64,000 nt of DNA. Origin: Methanobacteriales archaeon HGW-Methanobacteriales-1. GTDB lineage: Archaea > Methanobacteriota > Methanobacteria > Methanobacteriales > Methanobacteriaceae. A program made the translations under genes and the position numbers. A model generated the notes under the pieces. It was not told where the DNA came from, ran no database searches, and worked only from the letters and a program-made list of their open reading frames with translations. Within the stretch, counting starts at the first letter, position 1. Each line of letters opens with the position of its first letter. Location: NCBI GenBank assembly GCA_002839705.1, contig PGYO01000001.1, positions 496,001 to 560,000 of the forward strand, written 5' to 3'. Below are positions 54,110-63,081 of this stretch, one piece after another.

Positions 54110-56638
54110 CTAATCAAATGTTGTTTGGCCTTTTTCAGGGATTAGGTCGGCTGATTTTCCGAGTATTTGGAGAGCTATTTGTTTTTCGGGATCTCCTGAT
54201 TCTAGGTGTTGGAATGCAGATAAGACATTAAAAATATCTAATGATGAGTATTGAATATTGTTTAGTGTAGACTTGAATTCGCGTTTACCACCGGATTCAT
54301 ATGCTCTCATTGATAAATGCACACAATCTATTAAAGTTCTATCATCAATATTCTCTCTTTCATTAAATTTTAATAATTTAACACCCTTAGTTTTACCTTT
54401 TTTAATGGATAATACGAGTCCTGACGAATCTAAAGTGCTTAGATCTATATTTAAACTTTTTGATATTAAATTGGCAGTATCAAAAGGCATAGCATCTAGT
54501 TCACTTAATCTACAATAAACATAGAATCTAGTAGCACCATCCAAGCTTTCAGAATTCTTAATGAACTTATCAAGTGTATATTGGACAACATAAATTTCTG
54601 CTAATTCAAGGATGTCAGTGACATTAAAATCTCCACTGATACTTTTTATTTCAGAGTATTGTGTTAATTGATTTAGAGTAGCTCCCATTGCTGCAACTGT
54701 TATATCAGCACCACGTAAACCATGATTCCACAATTCATTAAATTTTTCTTTTAAATCATCTGCTAAATCTTCTTTTATCTCTTCTATAAATCCCGACTTT
54801 TCTGTTTGGCGTTTTCTAGCTACAATCACTATTGAAGACATAATTGATGCTTTTCCCCTTGCAAGGGGGTTGTCGGGACTTTCTGTGTGTATTGGCCATG
54901 TTGCAGTGATTCTGAGTTTAGCATTTCTAAGTGCTGTTAAAACGAAATCCCATGCTTTAACACTACTATGGGCAAAATACATAATTAATATTCCGTCATC
55001 TGTTAACATTGAGTTCATTTTCTGACATGAAAGTGTGAACAGGTGCTGAAATAGCTCTTCACTCCGATTTCCTCCAACAGAAAGATCTTGAGACTTAGGA
55101 GTTTCTTTAGGTAAATCAATCAAATTTTGCAGTGCCCTTTTTTCAAAAACATAAAAAAACTCGCTCAATTCTGGATATTGAACATCATCAAAATATGGAG
55201 GATCAGTTACTATTATTTGTGTTTTAAATTCAGAATCTAGAATAGATCTATTTTCTATAATGATCTTTTTGTCATCTAAATTCTTTAATTTTTCAATAGA
55301 ATAATTTAAGCTTCTTAATATTCTATTATTAACGCTTATTAATGTTCCTGAAGCCTTTACAAAAGGATTAACCTCGGCATGATCCCACATCATCGAAATT
55401 CCTCGCGCTGTCAGAGCGTGCGCAACTATTTCTCTCTTTTGGATCCAACCAATGGATCTGCAGTTGTAATCTATATGTTTTCCAAGAATAAATGATAGAT
55501 AAGTAGCTATAGCGATTTTATAATCTTTATTTCCTTTAAAATCATGAGTATCAATATATTCTCTAATCAATTTTATAAGAGTAATAAACAACAGTCTTTG
55601 GCGTGGATTTAAAAATTTATACCAATATTTTAGATATTTTGTACTTCTTATGTCCCCTTCTGGCATTTTTTCAATAGGTATTAAATCTTCTTTGAGAAAT
55701 AAGTCCCAATTTTTATCTAAAATTTCTTTTGATTTTTGGAATGCTTTCAAATCATTTTCATTAGGTAAATCATATTCTTTACCTTTTTTTGCTAATAATA
55801 CAACTGCTAGGAGCATTTCTTCATCGTTTTCAAGTATTTCATTTTTAATATGGTCATTAGGAATTGTTTTACCACAATCTAGACATTTACCTTTTCCACC
55901 AATTACAGTCCTTTCTGGAACATCAGTACCATAACAAATTTCCATTTTTAATCTTTTCTCAGTGTCAATTATGGGTTTAAGGTAAATTTTCTTTTCTTTG
56001 GTATCAGAAAGCCACCATTTCCCTACTAACGGATTCTTAAATCCGCAGTCAGGACAAGAAACCATCCAAGCATGAATATATGCTGATACATCTTTACCAT
56101 TATGTTTGGGATAAAATTCATTTAATTCCGCTTGTGCTTTATCAAAAACCCAATTTAAAGCCAATTCTACATCTTCATATAATTTTTCACTATATTTTGC
56201 AGGATAATCTATTGTAGCATTTTGAATTAGATGGGCAACTGGATTATAATCATTGGAGAATGCAGTACATCCCATCCTAACTGCTTCAAATGGAATTGAT
56301 CCTCCGCCCGCAAATGGATCTAAAATAGAAGGTTTGTCATTCCCCCAAACTTCTTTGTATTTTTTTTTTAAGCTTTCTAATTGGCTTTTACTTAAATCAT
56401 ATTTATGCGCTCTTTTTTTTTTATCTCCTAAACCTAATAAACGTTTAAATTCAATAACATCAAAATCTTCAGGTAATAAAGCCCCTAATACTGTTGCTCT
56501 AGCAGCTACTAAAGGTTTCCGGGTCCACCAATAATGTAATTCAAAAGTTGGAGCTCTCCCTTTTTTTTCGATCTTAGACTCGGCACTAATTTCTTCAACA
56601 GGTAAAAATGTTTCAATTAACGTCCTTTTTTCTCCCAT
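54110..56638 (-). CDS. DUF1156 adenine-specific DNA methylase (DrmMI-like)
   Basis: An 842-residue N6-adenine methyltransferase. The N-terminus (FELHYWWTRKPLVAARATVL) is DUF1156. SAM-binding motif I is ILDPFAGGGSIPFEA (DPFAGGGS at 107-114); the catalytic motif is TDPPYFDD (DPPY at 479-482). Two Cys pairs (CPDC near 200 and CLDC near 260) form a zinc-binding insert. The domain order matches the DISARM class 1 methylase DrmMI and related modification systems. It would mark host DNA so that the helicase and nuclease partners spare it. GGTGAT is 4 bases before the ATG. The gene sits 12 bases after the DUF7680-like gene. Confidence 0.9.
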   Translation of the reverse strand: MGEKRTLIETFLPVEEISAESKIEKKGRAPTFELHYWWTRKPLVAARATVLGALLPEDFDVIEFKRLLGLGDKKKRAHKYDLSKSQLESLKKKYKEVWGNDKPSILDPFAGGGSIPFEAVRMGCTAFSNDYNPVAHLIQNATIDYPAKYSEKLYEDVELALNWVFDKAQAELNEFYPKHNGKDVSAYIHAWMVSCPDCGFKNPLVGKWWLSDTKEKKIYLKPIIDTEKRLKMEICYGTDVPERTVIGGKGKCLDCGKTIPNDHIKNEILENDEEMLLAVVLLAKKGKEYDLPNENDLKAFQKSKEILDKNWDLFLKEDLIPIEKMPEGDIRSTKYLKYWYKFLNPRQRLLFITLIKLIREYIDTHDFKGNKDYKIAIATYLSFILGKHIDYNCRSIGWIQKREIVAHALTARGISMMWDHAEVNPFVKASGTLISVNNRILRSLNYSIEKLKNLDDKKIIIENRSILDSEFKTQIIVTDPPYFDDVQYPELSEFFYVFEKRALQNLIDLPKETPKSQDLSVGGNRSEELFQHLFTLSCQKMNSMLTDDGILIMYFAHSSVKAWDFVLTALRNAKLRITATWPIHTESPDNPLARGKASIMSSIVIVARKRQTEKSGFIEEIKEDLADDLKEKFNELWNHGLRGADITVAAMGATLNQLTQYSEIKSISGDFNVTDILELAEIYVVQYTLDKFIKNSESLDGATRFYVYCRLSELDAMPFDTANLISKSLNIDLSTLDSSGLVLSIKKGKTKGVKLLKFNERENIDDRTLIDCVHLSMRAYESGGKREFKSTLNNIQYSSLDIFNVLSAFQHLESGDPEKQIALQILGKSADLIPEKGQTTFD

Positions 56639-56650
56639 TACATCACCATT

Positions 56651-57067
56651 TTATAAATACATGGCCTTAAAAGCTGTTAAAGCTTTATTTTTTAATGAAA
56701 GTATCTTCCATACCCAGAAAGATACTTCTTCATCTGATAATCTTCTTAAATTGTCAAAAGCTTCTTCAATTCTTAATCTTTCTTCAATACTGGAAGCTAA
56801 TTTCATGGCCACTAATATTCTCATACCCTCATCTACCTTGAAATCAAATTCATCTCCCCAGGATAATTTTTTCAAACCTTTTTCTTCTTGAAGCCTATCT
56901 GCAAAATTTTTGACCATTTCACTTCGCCAGGAAAAAATTATACTTATAGGGGTGGAATAACTTCGATTTATGCTTTCTATATGTTCAAACAGTTGCATAC
57001 TTCTGTTTTTGCCTTCTTTTAATCTTAAAGAATAATGAATACGTTTATCATTGGGACATATTTTCAA
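56651..57067 (-). CDS. DUF7680-like small protein
   Basis: A 138-residue charged, helical protein (begins MKICPNDKRIHYSLRLKEGK; ends SLKNKALTAFKAMYL). It matches the short proteins placed between DUF499 ATPases and DUF1156 methylases, which I take to be DUF7680. TTG start chosen because AAGGTG lies 5 bases upstream; the GTG used by a longer reading is inside that site. The gene is nine bases from the ATPase gene end and is very likely co-translated. Probably a small structural subunit or adaptor of the complex. Confidence 0.7.
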   Translation of the reverse strand: MKICPNDKRIHYSLRLKEGKNRSMQLFEHIESINRSYSTPISIIFSWRSEMVKNFADRLQEEKGLKKLSWGDEFDFKVDEGMRILVAMKLASSIEERLRIEEAFDNLRRLSDEEVSFWVWKILSLKNKALTAFKAMYL

Positions 57068-57076
57068 ATTCACACC

Positions 57077-60000
57077 TTAACTAGTTATAATTTCAATTTT
57101 AAATTCAATTTCATCTTCATATGATTTGAAGCCTTTAATTGATTCAATTAATGGAGATACTTCTATTCCATCCCCATAATCAAATTTAATAGTAGTTATC
57201 ACATCTTCTTGAACTAAATTAGATAATCTTTGCACTATATCTGATAGTTCATTCACATCCACTTTTTCAGTTTCTTTAATAGTTAAACCAATTTTATTTC
57301 CTTGCATAGAAGCTTTTATTATTGGATTATATCCTGTGGTTAAGGTACTAAATTTAAATCTTGCAGCTTGAAGTGTTTGAGTTGTGGGTAATCTAAATTT
57401 GACTTTTTGGAGCTTGAATGATTGCGATTCTACATCTTCCAAGAATTCGTCAATAGAAGTAAAAATTAATTTTTTAGATATTATCCATTTTTCACATTTT
57501 TCACATTTTTGAGCGGCTTTAGGATTTTTAGCCTTACAGTAAGGACATTCGCTGATATTTTCTTCATCTTCAGGTTTGACTAGATCTTTTGGAGGCTCAA
57601 TAATATCAAAAGATTCCCCACAGCAACTACATTTAATAGCACTTTTTGAATTTCTTCCTTTACAATGTGGACAAATTTTAGTATTTTCAACAATATCATT
57701 TAATTTATCAAAAAGATCATCAGCAATACTTTTAGGTAATATATTATACGCATCTTTAACTCCGCCTTTGATGGGCTGTTTATATTCAAAATCATTAGCA
57801 ATATTATCGAATTTACAAAGATTTATTTCATTAATATCTTGCATGGAACCTTTATATGAAGCAAATAGTCCCTGATCAACACCATTATTAACTGCATTTT
57901 TTAATACCTCTTTATTTTTGGGCAGAGGAAAAGAAGGATTATTTTGAAACTTTTCATTAAGATCTGAAAAAGTAATGGCTTTATCTTGTAAAACTCTGTC
58001 TGCAATAAAAGCAGGATGAAGATCTTCTAAAATTTTATCTGCCTTTTTAAGGGCCAGATAAACTTTCTCGGGAACTTTTTTAGCCCCTTCAAATCCACTT
58101 TGCAATGTAATATATTTTAAATCTTTACCTTTGGGATAAAATATCATTGAGTAACAAAGTTCAATAGTACTGCTAGAATTACTATTAGTTTCTTTTTCAT
58201 ACTCTTCAATTTTCTTTTTGTAAGTTTTCAGTTGTTCTTTAGTATCTGAAGAAGTTTTTAAATCCTTAATAGCTAAATAAAGGGCAATAGTATCTTCCAT
58301 TTTTAATATTCTTTCTTTTTTAGGAACTAATAAATAAATAAGATTCTGTTTTTCCCGGAAATTTTGGCCTTCTTTTTCTACAACATCTTTTAAAGCTGCA
58401 GATGCCTCCCCACCTTCAGTTGATGAAAGATTTTCATAATCAGTTACCACTAATGTAGGTTTAGTTGGATTTCTAACATCAGTTTCCCAAACTCGAACAT
58501 CAAAAATATCCGTCCAAAGCATCTTACTTATTCGGGACTTAATTTCTTGTTTCTTTTGGACTCTAGAAATACGGGTTTTCGCATCGTTAATAAGTTTTTT
58601 AATTGATATGTCTACAGTAAAGTACCAATGACCTGCAGTTTGTTTAAAATACCATAATCCATCAATACTATCCAATTTGTCAATTGATTCTTCTACATCT
58701 CCAGGATATAAAAGATTAGGTATAGAAACTGCTAGAGCAATGTCTTTTAGTGTTGCACCTCTGCTGTATTCTTTAGTAGAACCAATTAATGTGTATAAAT
58801 AAATTGTGGTTGCTATTCTGACGTTGGGCCCCATGAAAGTCATAGGATCTAATGATTGAGAGCGTGATTTGTGTTCATCATTCACTATATCTGTTCTTAT
58901 AACATTTTGGAATTCTCCACGGTCAATTCTATTAGTCAATTCATTATAAATTGAATTATCTAATAAATCAATGATTCCAGGAGTTATTATAAGATCAATA
59001 TCTAAATTATTTCTTTGTTGATATACACTTTTCACAACATGAGACAATAATCTTAAAACTCCCCTAGTTTTATTGAATTCACTAATAGTGGACACTCGAT
59101 CATACAAAATATCAATAATTACTGGATGAAATGGATATGCTCTTTCTAAAGATTTAAAATATTCTGTTGAATTTATTTCATCTGAAAGATAATTTGAGTT
59201 TTGAACATAGAATTTTTGCATTGATTCGGCAGCAGCATTTCCTAAGTTTTCATCAATATGTTCAAATAATCTTTTTTTAACAATTGTGTAAACATCATTT
59301 TTTTGCAATGGAACAACAAATGATCCTTCACGTGCAATAATAGAACTTACTTTCTCTTTGTATTCTTCGAGAAGTTCAGCCTCTCTTTTATATGATGGTT
59401 CATTTCCAGGTAATGTAAGTACCATCATTGCATTTTTTTTATTAGAAACAGCTTCTGTAATATTGTGCAAAAAAGAAATGGTTATTTCTGATAAATTAGT
59501 ATTTCCAACAGTAATTCCTTCAGAATCTTTTAAATAGTTTACTAATTCATCTAATAATATTAAAACAGGTTTATTTACGCTTTCTAAAGCTTTTGTAAGA
59601 ACTTTTGCAGGGGGTCTTTGCATATTAATATCATATTGCTCTAAAAGTTCATAACATCCTAATTGTCGCCCTATTTCTCCCCATATTGTTCTAAATTCAC
59701 TTTCCAATCCACTCAGATCTCTACAATCAATAGATGCCATGGCTACTTCAGGTATTTCACGCATATCTTTTTCTTGCAATATTTCTTGAATGTTCTCATT
59801 ATCTTTAAGTTCCCAGGAGTTTTGATATAAGTGATATAAAGCCACGAGAGTGTGAGTTTTCCCTCCTCCAAAACTAGTATCAATGACCATTAAGGGCTTA
59901 GCCTTTCCAGTACCTAATCTTTCTAATGATTCACCTAAAATACCCTGTAAGTTACGGGTCATATGAGTTAATTTAAAGAATTCTTTGGGATCTTGGTAAA

Positions 60001-60133
60001 TGGGATCAGCTTTTCCCTCTAAAAATGAAAAAAAACTTACTACAAATGAATTTTCTTGAATTTTGCCTTCTCTGATGTTTTCCCGTGGAACTAGTTTACC
60101 GGTTTCAAATGCTTCTTTGAGTTTCAATACCAA
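57077..60133 (-). CDS. DUF499 ATPase with double zinc ribbon
   Basis: About 1018 residues. The N-terminal ATPase matches DUF499: FKLTHMTRNLQGILGESLER, Walker A IDTSFGGGKTHTL (GGGKT at 89-93) and a Walker B in PVLILLDELVNYL. The middle is helical. Near residues 840-905 are two Cys4 zinc ribbons (CPHC..CSCC and CPYC..CEKC). The C-terminal part is a small alpha/beta domain. DUF499 ATPases are found with DUF1156 methylases and helicases in predicted defence loci, where they may drive DNA or partner remodelling. TTG start, with AAGGGGTG 6 bases upstream. It is the first gene of the operon. Confidence 0.85.
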   Translation of the reverse strand: MVLKLKEAFETGKLVPRENIREGKIQENSFVVSFFSFLEGKADPIYQDPKEFFKLTHMTRNLQGILGESLERLGTGKAKPLMVIDTSFGGGKTHTLVALYHLYQNSWELKDNENIQEILQEKDMREIPEVAMASIDCRDLSGLESEFRTIWGEIGRQLGCYELLEQYDINMQRPPAKVLTKALESVNKPVLILLDELVNYLKDSEGITVGNTNLSEITISFLHNITEAVSNKKNAMMVLTLPGNEPSYKREAELLEEYKEKVSSIIAREGSFVVPLQKNDVYTIVKKRLFEHIDENLGNAAAESMQKFYVQNSNYLSDEINSTEYFKSLERAYPFHPVIIDILYDRVSTISEFNKTRGVLRLLSHVVKSVYQQRNNLDIDLIITPGIIDLLDNSIYNELTNRIDRGEFQNVIRTDIVNDEHKSRSQSLDPMTFMGPNVRIATTIYLYTLIGSTKEYSRGATLKDIALAVSIPNLLYPGDVEESIDKLDSIDGLWYFKQTAGHWYFTVDISIKKLINDAKTRISRVQKKQEIKSRISKMLWTDIFDVRVWETDVRNPTKPTLVVTDYENLSSTEGGEASAALKDVVEKEGQNFREKQNLIYLLVPKKERILKMEDTIALYLAIKDLKTSSDTKEQLKTYKKKIEEYEKETNSNSSSTIELCYSMIFYPKGKDLKYITLQSGFEGAKKVPEKVYLALKKADKILEDLHPAFIADRVLQDKAITFSDLNEKFQNNPSFPLPKNKEVLKNAVNNGVDQGLFASYKGSMQDINEINLCKFDNIANDFEYKQPIKGGVKDAYNILPKSIADDLFDKLNDIVENTKICPHCKGRNSKSAIKCSCCGESFDIIEPPKDLVKPEDEENISECPYCKAKNPKAAQKCEKCEKWIISKKLIFTSIDEFLEDVESQSFKLQKVKFRLPTTQTLQAARFKFSTLTTGYNPIIKASMQGNKIGLTIKETEKVDVNELSDIVQRLSNLVQEDVITTIKFDYGDGIEVSPLIESIKGFKSYEDEIEFKIEIITS

Positions 60134-60142
60134 GATATACAC

Positions 60143-60479
60143 CCCTTAAAATTAATTTAATTTAAATAATGATTTTTTTAAAGATTTAGAATGAATTTAT
60201 TATCTAAATGTTATTAATTATCCATTAACTATTATATTTTCTATTAATGCCAATTAGTAACATTTATATTGAATAATAATACTTTTAAATTAATTATTAT
60301 TTCAAAATATCAATAGAAACATATAATACTGTTATAAATGCTATATATATACTTGTCCACACATGACATTCAAAAATAGAAGAACATAATCTCAAAAGAA
60401 GTATTAATCCATATTATAATTATTATTATAATAAACTTTTATCAAAAATTCTAATAGCATTCATAGGAACGGTAATAAA
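60143..60479. promoter_or_regulatory. Divergent promoter region at the head of the defence operon
   Basis: About 340 bases between the DUF499 operon and the PD-(D/E)XK-like gene, all AT-rich. CTATATATATACTTG near 60338-60353 is a good TATA box candidate for the + strand gene. The operon promoter on the minus strand is not clear; TTTAAAT-like runs near 60158-60170 are candidates. No palindromic operator was recognised. Confidence 0.45.
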
Positions 60480-61253
60480 ATGATTAATGTAGAAAAAGAT
60501 TTATATCCTTTTGTTGAACGATTTCTTATAGAAAAAAAGAACTGTTTTAATGATTATGTGGGAAATGAGTTGCATATGGGTTCAGATAAAAGAATGAGGG
60601 CAGACATATATGGATATTCAAATAATAAAGATTCTAAATTAATCTACCTGCTAGAGGGTAAACACTACTTAGATGCAAGAAAAAATTTTAGTAAAGTACT
60701 CTGTGAAGCTCTACCTCTTCTGGAATATGCAGATCATGTTTATATTTTTGGAATAAGCAGCAATGATTTTGAAAAGCAAAATAAAAAATATTTTGAAATA
60801 TGTAAACTTTTAGGAATTGGAATATTAATTTTAGATGAATATGGGGAAATAAATGAAATATTAGTGGCAAAAAGAAATCAATTAGATGAATTTGATAGAA
60901 AAGAAGTATTATTTAGAATTTTTCTTAAAGGAGTCAAGTCACCAACAGCTAATTTAATTTTTCAGGCAGTATGTGAGTATATTAAATTAAATAGGCTTGA
61001 AAATAATTGTGTTCAGTTCATTGAAGTTTATCAAGAACTATTTTCTAAAGAAGAGTATAAAGAAAGCTTAGATCATATTTTTAATTCTAATTTTGTTTTG
61101 ACGGATATTGGAATGAGAAATGCATTTGAAAAAGAGTTTGGAAACTCAGAATTTGTTAAAATACAACCAATGAGTCGAAAGGTTGATGATTACATTTGCA
61201 TAACTCAAAAAGGGAGGGAACTAATTAGAAAATCTATTTTAATTATTGAGTAA
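60480..61253 (+). CDS. Putative PD-(D/E)XK nuclease-like protein with C-terminal winged helix
   Basis: A 257-residue protein. The N-terminal half reads as a restriction-endonuclease-like core: a first helix (DLYPFVERFLIEKK), then RADIYGYS with Asp42 and LIYLLEGKHYLD with E59-G-K61, giving D-x16-E-x-K, then an alpha/beta hairpin (YADHVYIFGISS, IGILILDEYG). The last 60 residues look like a winged helix ending YICITQKGRELI. The gene diverges from the DUF499 operon across the shared promoter region. It could be the missing nuclease of that system, or a regulator. No family was recognised for the whole protein. Confidence 0.65.
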   Translation: MINVEKDLYPFVERFLIEKKNCFNDYVGNELHMGSDKRMRADIYGYSNNKDSKLIYLLEGKHYLDARKNFSKVLCEALPLLEYADHVYIFGISSNDFEKQNKKYFEICKLLGIGILILDEYGEINEILVAKRNQLDEFDRKEVLFRIFLKGVKSPTANLIFQAVCEYIKLNRLENNCVQFIEVYQELFSKEEYKESLDHIFNSNFVLTDIGMRNAFEKEFGNSEFVKIQPMSRKVDDYICITQKGRELIRKSILIIE

Positions 61254-61279
61254 ATTTATGATAGATTATAAGTAATATA

Positions 61280-61287
61280 TTTATATA
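61280..61287 (+). promoter_or_regulatory. TATA box of a likely leaderless transcript
   Basis: TTTATATA is centred about 26 bases before the ATG at 61310, and no ribosome binding site lies between. This spacing puts the transcription start at or near the ATG, as expected for a leaderless mRNA. Confidence 0.45.
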
Positions 61288-61309
61288 ATATATTATTAAT
61301 AATATTAGT

Positions 61310-61918
61310 ATGAATTTATTACAAATTGAATCTCATATAAATCAAGGCCAGAACCTTTTATTCTATAAAAAAGATGTTCATGATATTTATAAACAAATAA
61401 ATTCCAATTTTCTGTGCGTATTCTTTAATGAGCCTACTCCTATTAAACATAGATTAATGGAATCTATTGAAACTGTGGTTAATCAAACAGAACCTTCATT
61501 AAGTCGTTTAACTTTACCAGAACTGATTAAAATTCTAATGGTAAAATTGAATTCCAAAACATTAATCATACTTTTTAATAATTTTCATATATTAACTCGT
61601 AGACTAGTGGCCACCCTACAGGAGTTGAACCGATATCAGAATATAATTTTTATCTGTAGCTTTGATAAAGACTTTAAGAGTGAGGCCTATGGTTTTTTCA
61701 CTACATTTCACCTGATGAATGTGGATCAGTATAAACTGGAAACAGGAAAAGATGAAATAAATATATCCTATGCTGTGTATTTTTTTCTGGGACTGATTGG
61801 ATTTTTTATCTACCTTAAAACTGCATCATCGGCCTATATGGCTGCCATGCTAATTGGAGGTATCTGGTTTGGAATGATTATTTTTAGAACATTTATTTAC
61901 ACGGGAGGCCGAGTATGA
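61310..61918 (+). CDS. Membrane protein with degenerate ATPase-like domain
   Basis: A 202-residue protein. The first 140 residues read like an archaeal STAND/AAA-type ATPase core: FLCVFFNEPTPIKHRLMESI sits where a P-loop strand-helix should be, and TLIILFNNFHILTRRLVATL is like a Walker B/sensor helix. The Gly-Lys-Ser/Thr of a P-loop is missing, so it should not hydrolyse ATP. Two membrane helices end the protein (about 153-170 and 176-192). It overlaps the next gene by four bases (ATGA) and is co-translated with it. Function unknown. Confidence 0.7.
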   Translation: MNLLQIESHINQGQNLLFYKKDVHDIYKQINSNFLCVFFNEPTPIKHRLMESIETVVNQTEPSLSRLTLPELIKILMVKLNSKTLIILFNNFHILTRRLVATLQELNRYQNIIFICSFDKDFKSEAYGFFTTFHLMNVDQYKLETGKDEINISYAVYFFLGLIGFFIYLKTASSAYMAAMLIGGIWFGMIIFRTFIYTGGRV

Positions 61919-62550
61919 AAGCCTACACTCATATCATGGGAGGAATACTCTTTTTCCTTATACTAGCCTATCTACTTAATATTAGCAATCCTTTTTTAGG
62001 AGTATTCTGTGCTGCGTGGATATCAGTATTCCCCAATATTGTAGATAAGCTTACAGGTAAACCTCGTGCATGGGGCCACTCATTTTTATGGCTAATTCCT
62101 ATGGCCCTTTTCGCAATTTACAGCCCATTAATAGCAACTGCATTGGTCGTTGGGTTTCTTTCACATCTTCTGATGGATAGTTTCACGGTTTATGGTGTAC
62201 CTGCGCTGTATCCTTTTAAAAAATCTGGCTTTGTTTGTTTAAATAAAAAAAGAAGATTTAAAACGGGTTCTAATCAGGATAAGGCCGTATTTATTTTCTT
62301 GTTATTTTTGATTGTTCCAATTATCTTATTTACTACTGGTTTGGGTAATTTTTTTCTTGGTGAGAATATGAATGTGGCCTTTGCAGTCAGTAATCAATCA
62401 AATAACAGCTCCATCTCTCCTCAAAATAGTAATATTTATTTAAGTTTTAAACTTGATGAGGCCTGTAATAAGAACATTACTTTTGAAAAGGTCAATGAAA
62501 ATAAAACTAGTATTGTGGTTCAGGATATTAATACTACAGTGAAAAAATAA
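61915..62550 (+). CDS. YdjM/DUF457-like membrane protein (putative metal-dependent hydrolase)
   Basis: A 211-residue membrane protein with about four helices. THIMGGILFFL, PNIVDKLTGKPRAWGHSFLW and GFLSHLLMDSFTVYGVPALYPF place His and Asp residues as in the YdjM/DUF457 family of predicted membrane metal-dependent hydrolases. A Ser/Asn-rich stretch and a polar domain of about 60 residues follow the last helix. It overlaps the degenerate ATPase gene by four bases. The substrate is unknown; phospholipid is a possibility. Confidence 0.8.
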   Translation: MKAYTHIMGGILFFLILAYLLNISNPFLGVFCAAWISVFPNIVDKLTGKPRAWGHSFLWLIPMALFAIYSPLIATALVVGFLSHLLMDSFTVYGVPALYPFKKSGFVCLNKKRRFKTGSNQDKAVFIFLLFLIVPIILFTTGLGNFFLGENMNVAFAVSNQSNNSSISPQNSNIYLSFKLDEACNKNITFEKVNENKTSIVVQDINTTVKK

Positions 62551-62563
62551 AAAAATATTAATT

Positions 62564-62992
62564 TTATTGGAATCTTTTTTGTAATTGATTAGATATTAGT
62601 TCGTTTATATTCACTCCTTTTTGAATAGCTGTATTGTAATCTATGGATAGTTTTTGATTGTCTTTACTTATTTGCATGGCATTGGGTCTGATAAATATCC
62701 ATGATGTTTGGTTTATGAATTTTAGGGCCACCCATGGTTCTGCTTTGAATTTCCAAGCGAACCTTATGAGATTTTTTATTTGGGCCGTTCTGATTATTAT
62801 TCTATTATTGGTGCTTATTTTTACTTCTATGACAAATACTGACTCTCCATCTCCAACCAGTAGGTCTGGATTTCTTACGGAAGATCCTGGTAGTCTACAG
62901 GCTTCATAATCTGCTTTTTTTAGTTCTCCTACCAATTCATATTCGTGCTTTATTCCAAAATCTTTGATTCTATTAATGTTCATTTTTTTCAT
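62564..62992 (-). CDS. Holliday junction resolvase Hjc-like protein
   Basis: A 142-residue protein. HEYELVGELKKADYEACRLPGS, then NPDLLVGDGESVFVIEVKIS, give the archaeal Hjc layout: Glu in the first helix, Ser after PG, P-D with Asp, and E-V-K. All catalytic residues of this PD-(D/E)XK resolvase seem present. It is longer at the C-terminus than typical Hjc. It would resolve four-way DNA junctions in recombination and repair. AGGAG precedes the first ATG by three bases and the ATG three codons on by twelve. It faces the YdjM gene tail to tail. Confidence 0.8.
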   Translation of the reverse strand: MKKMNINRIKDFGIKHEYELVGELKKADYEACRLPGSSVRNPDLLVGDGESVFVIEVKISTNNRIIIRTAQIKNLIRFAWKFKAEPWVALKFINQTSWIFIRPNAMQISKDNQKLSIDYNTAIQKGVNINELISNQLQKRFQ

Positions 62993-63081
62993 AATCTCCT
63001 AAGTTTTATTACTTACTATTGTATTAGTAGTAACACTTATATATGTATTACCATTATATTAAATAGTATCACTTATAGGAG

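Noticed and set aside
50011-56638. Complete class 1 DISARM system
   Set aside because: Only the methylase-like and DrmD-like parts are present; no DrmA, DrmB or PLD-type DrmC is encoded in the island.
61310-61918. Active AAA ATPase
   Set aside because: The strand-helix order fits but the Gly-Lys-Ser/Thr of a P-loop is missing.
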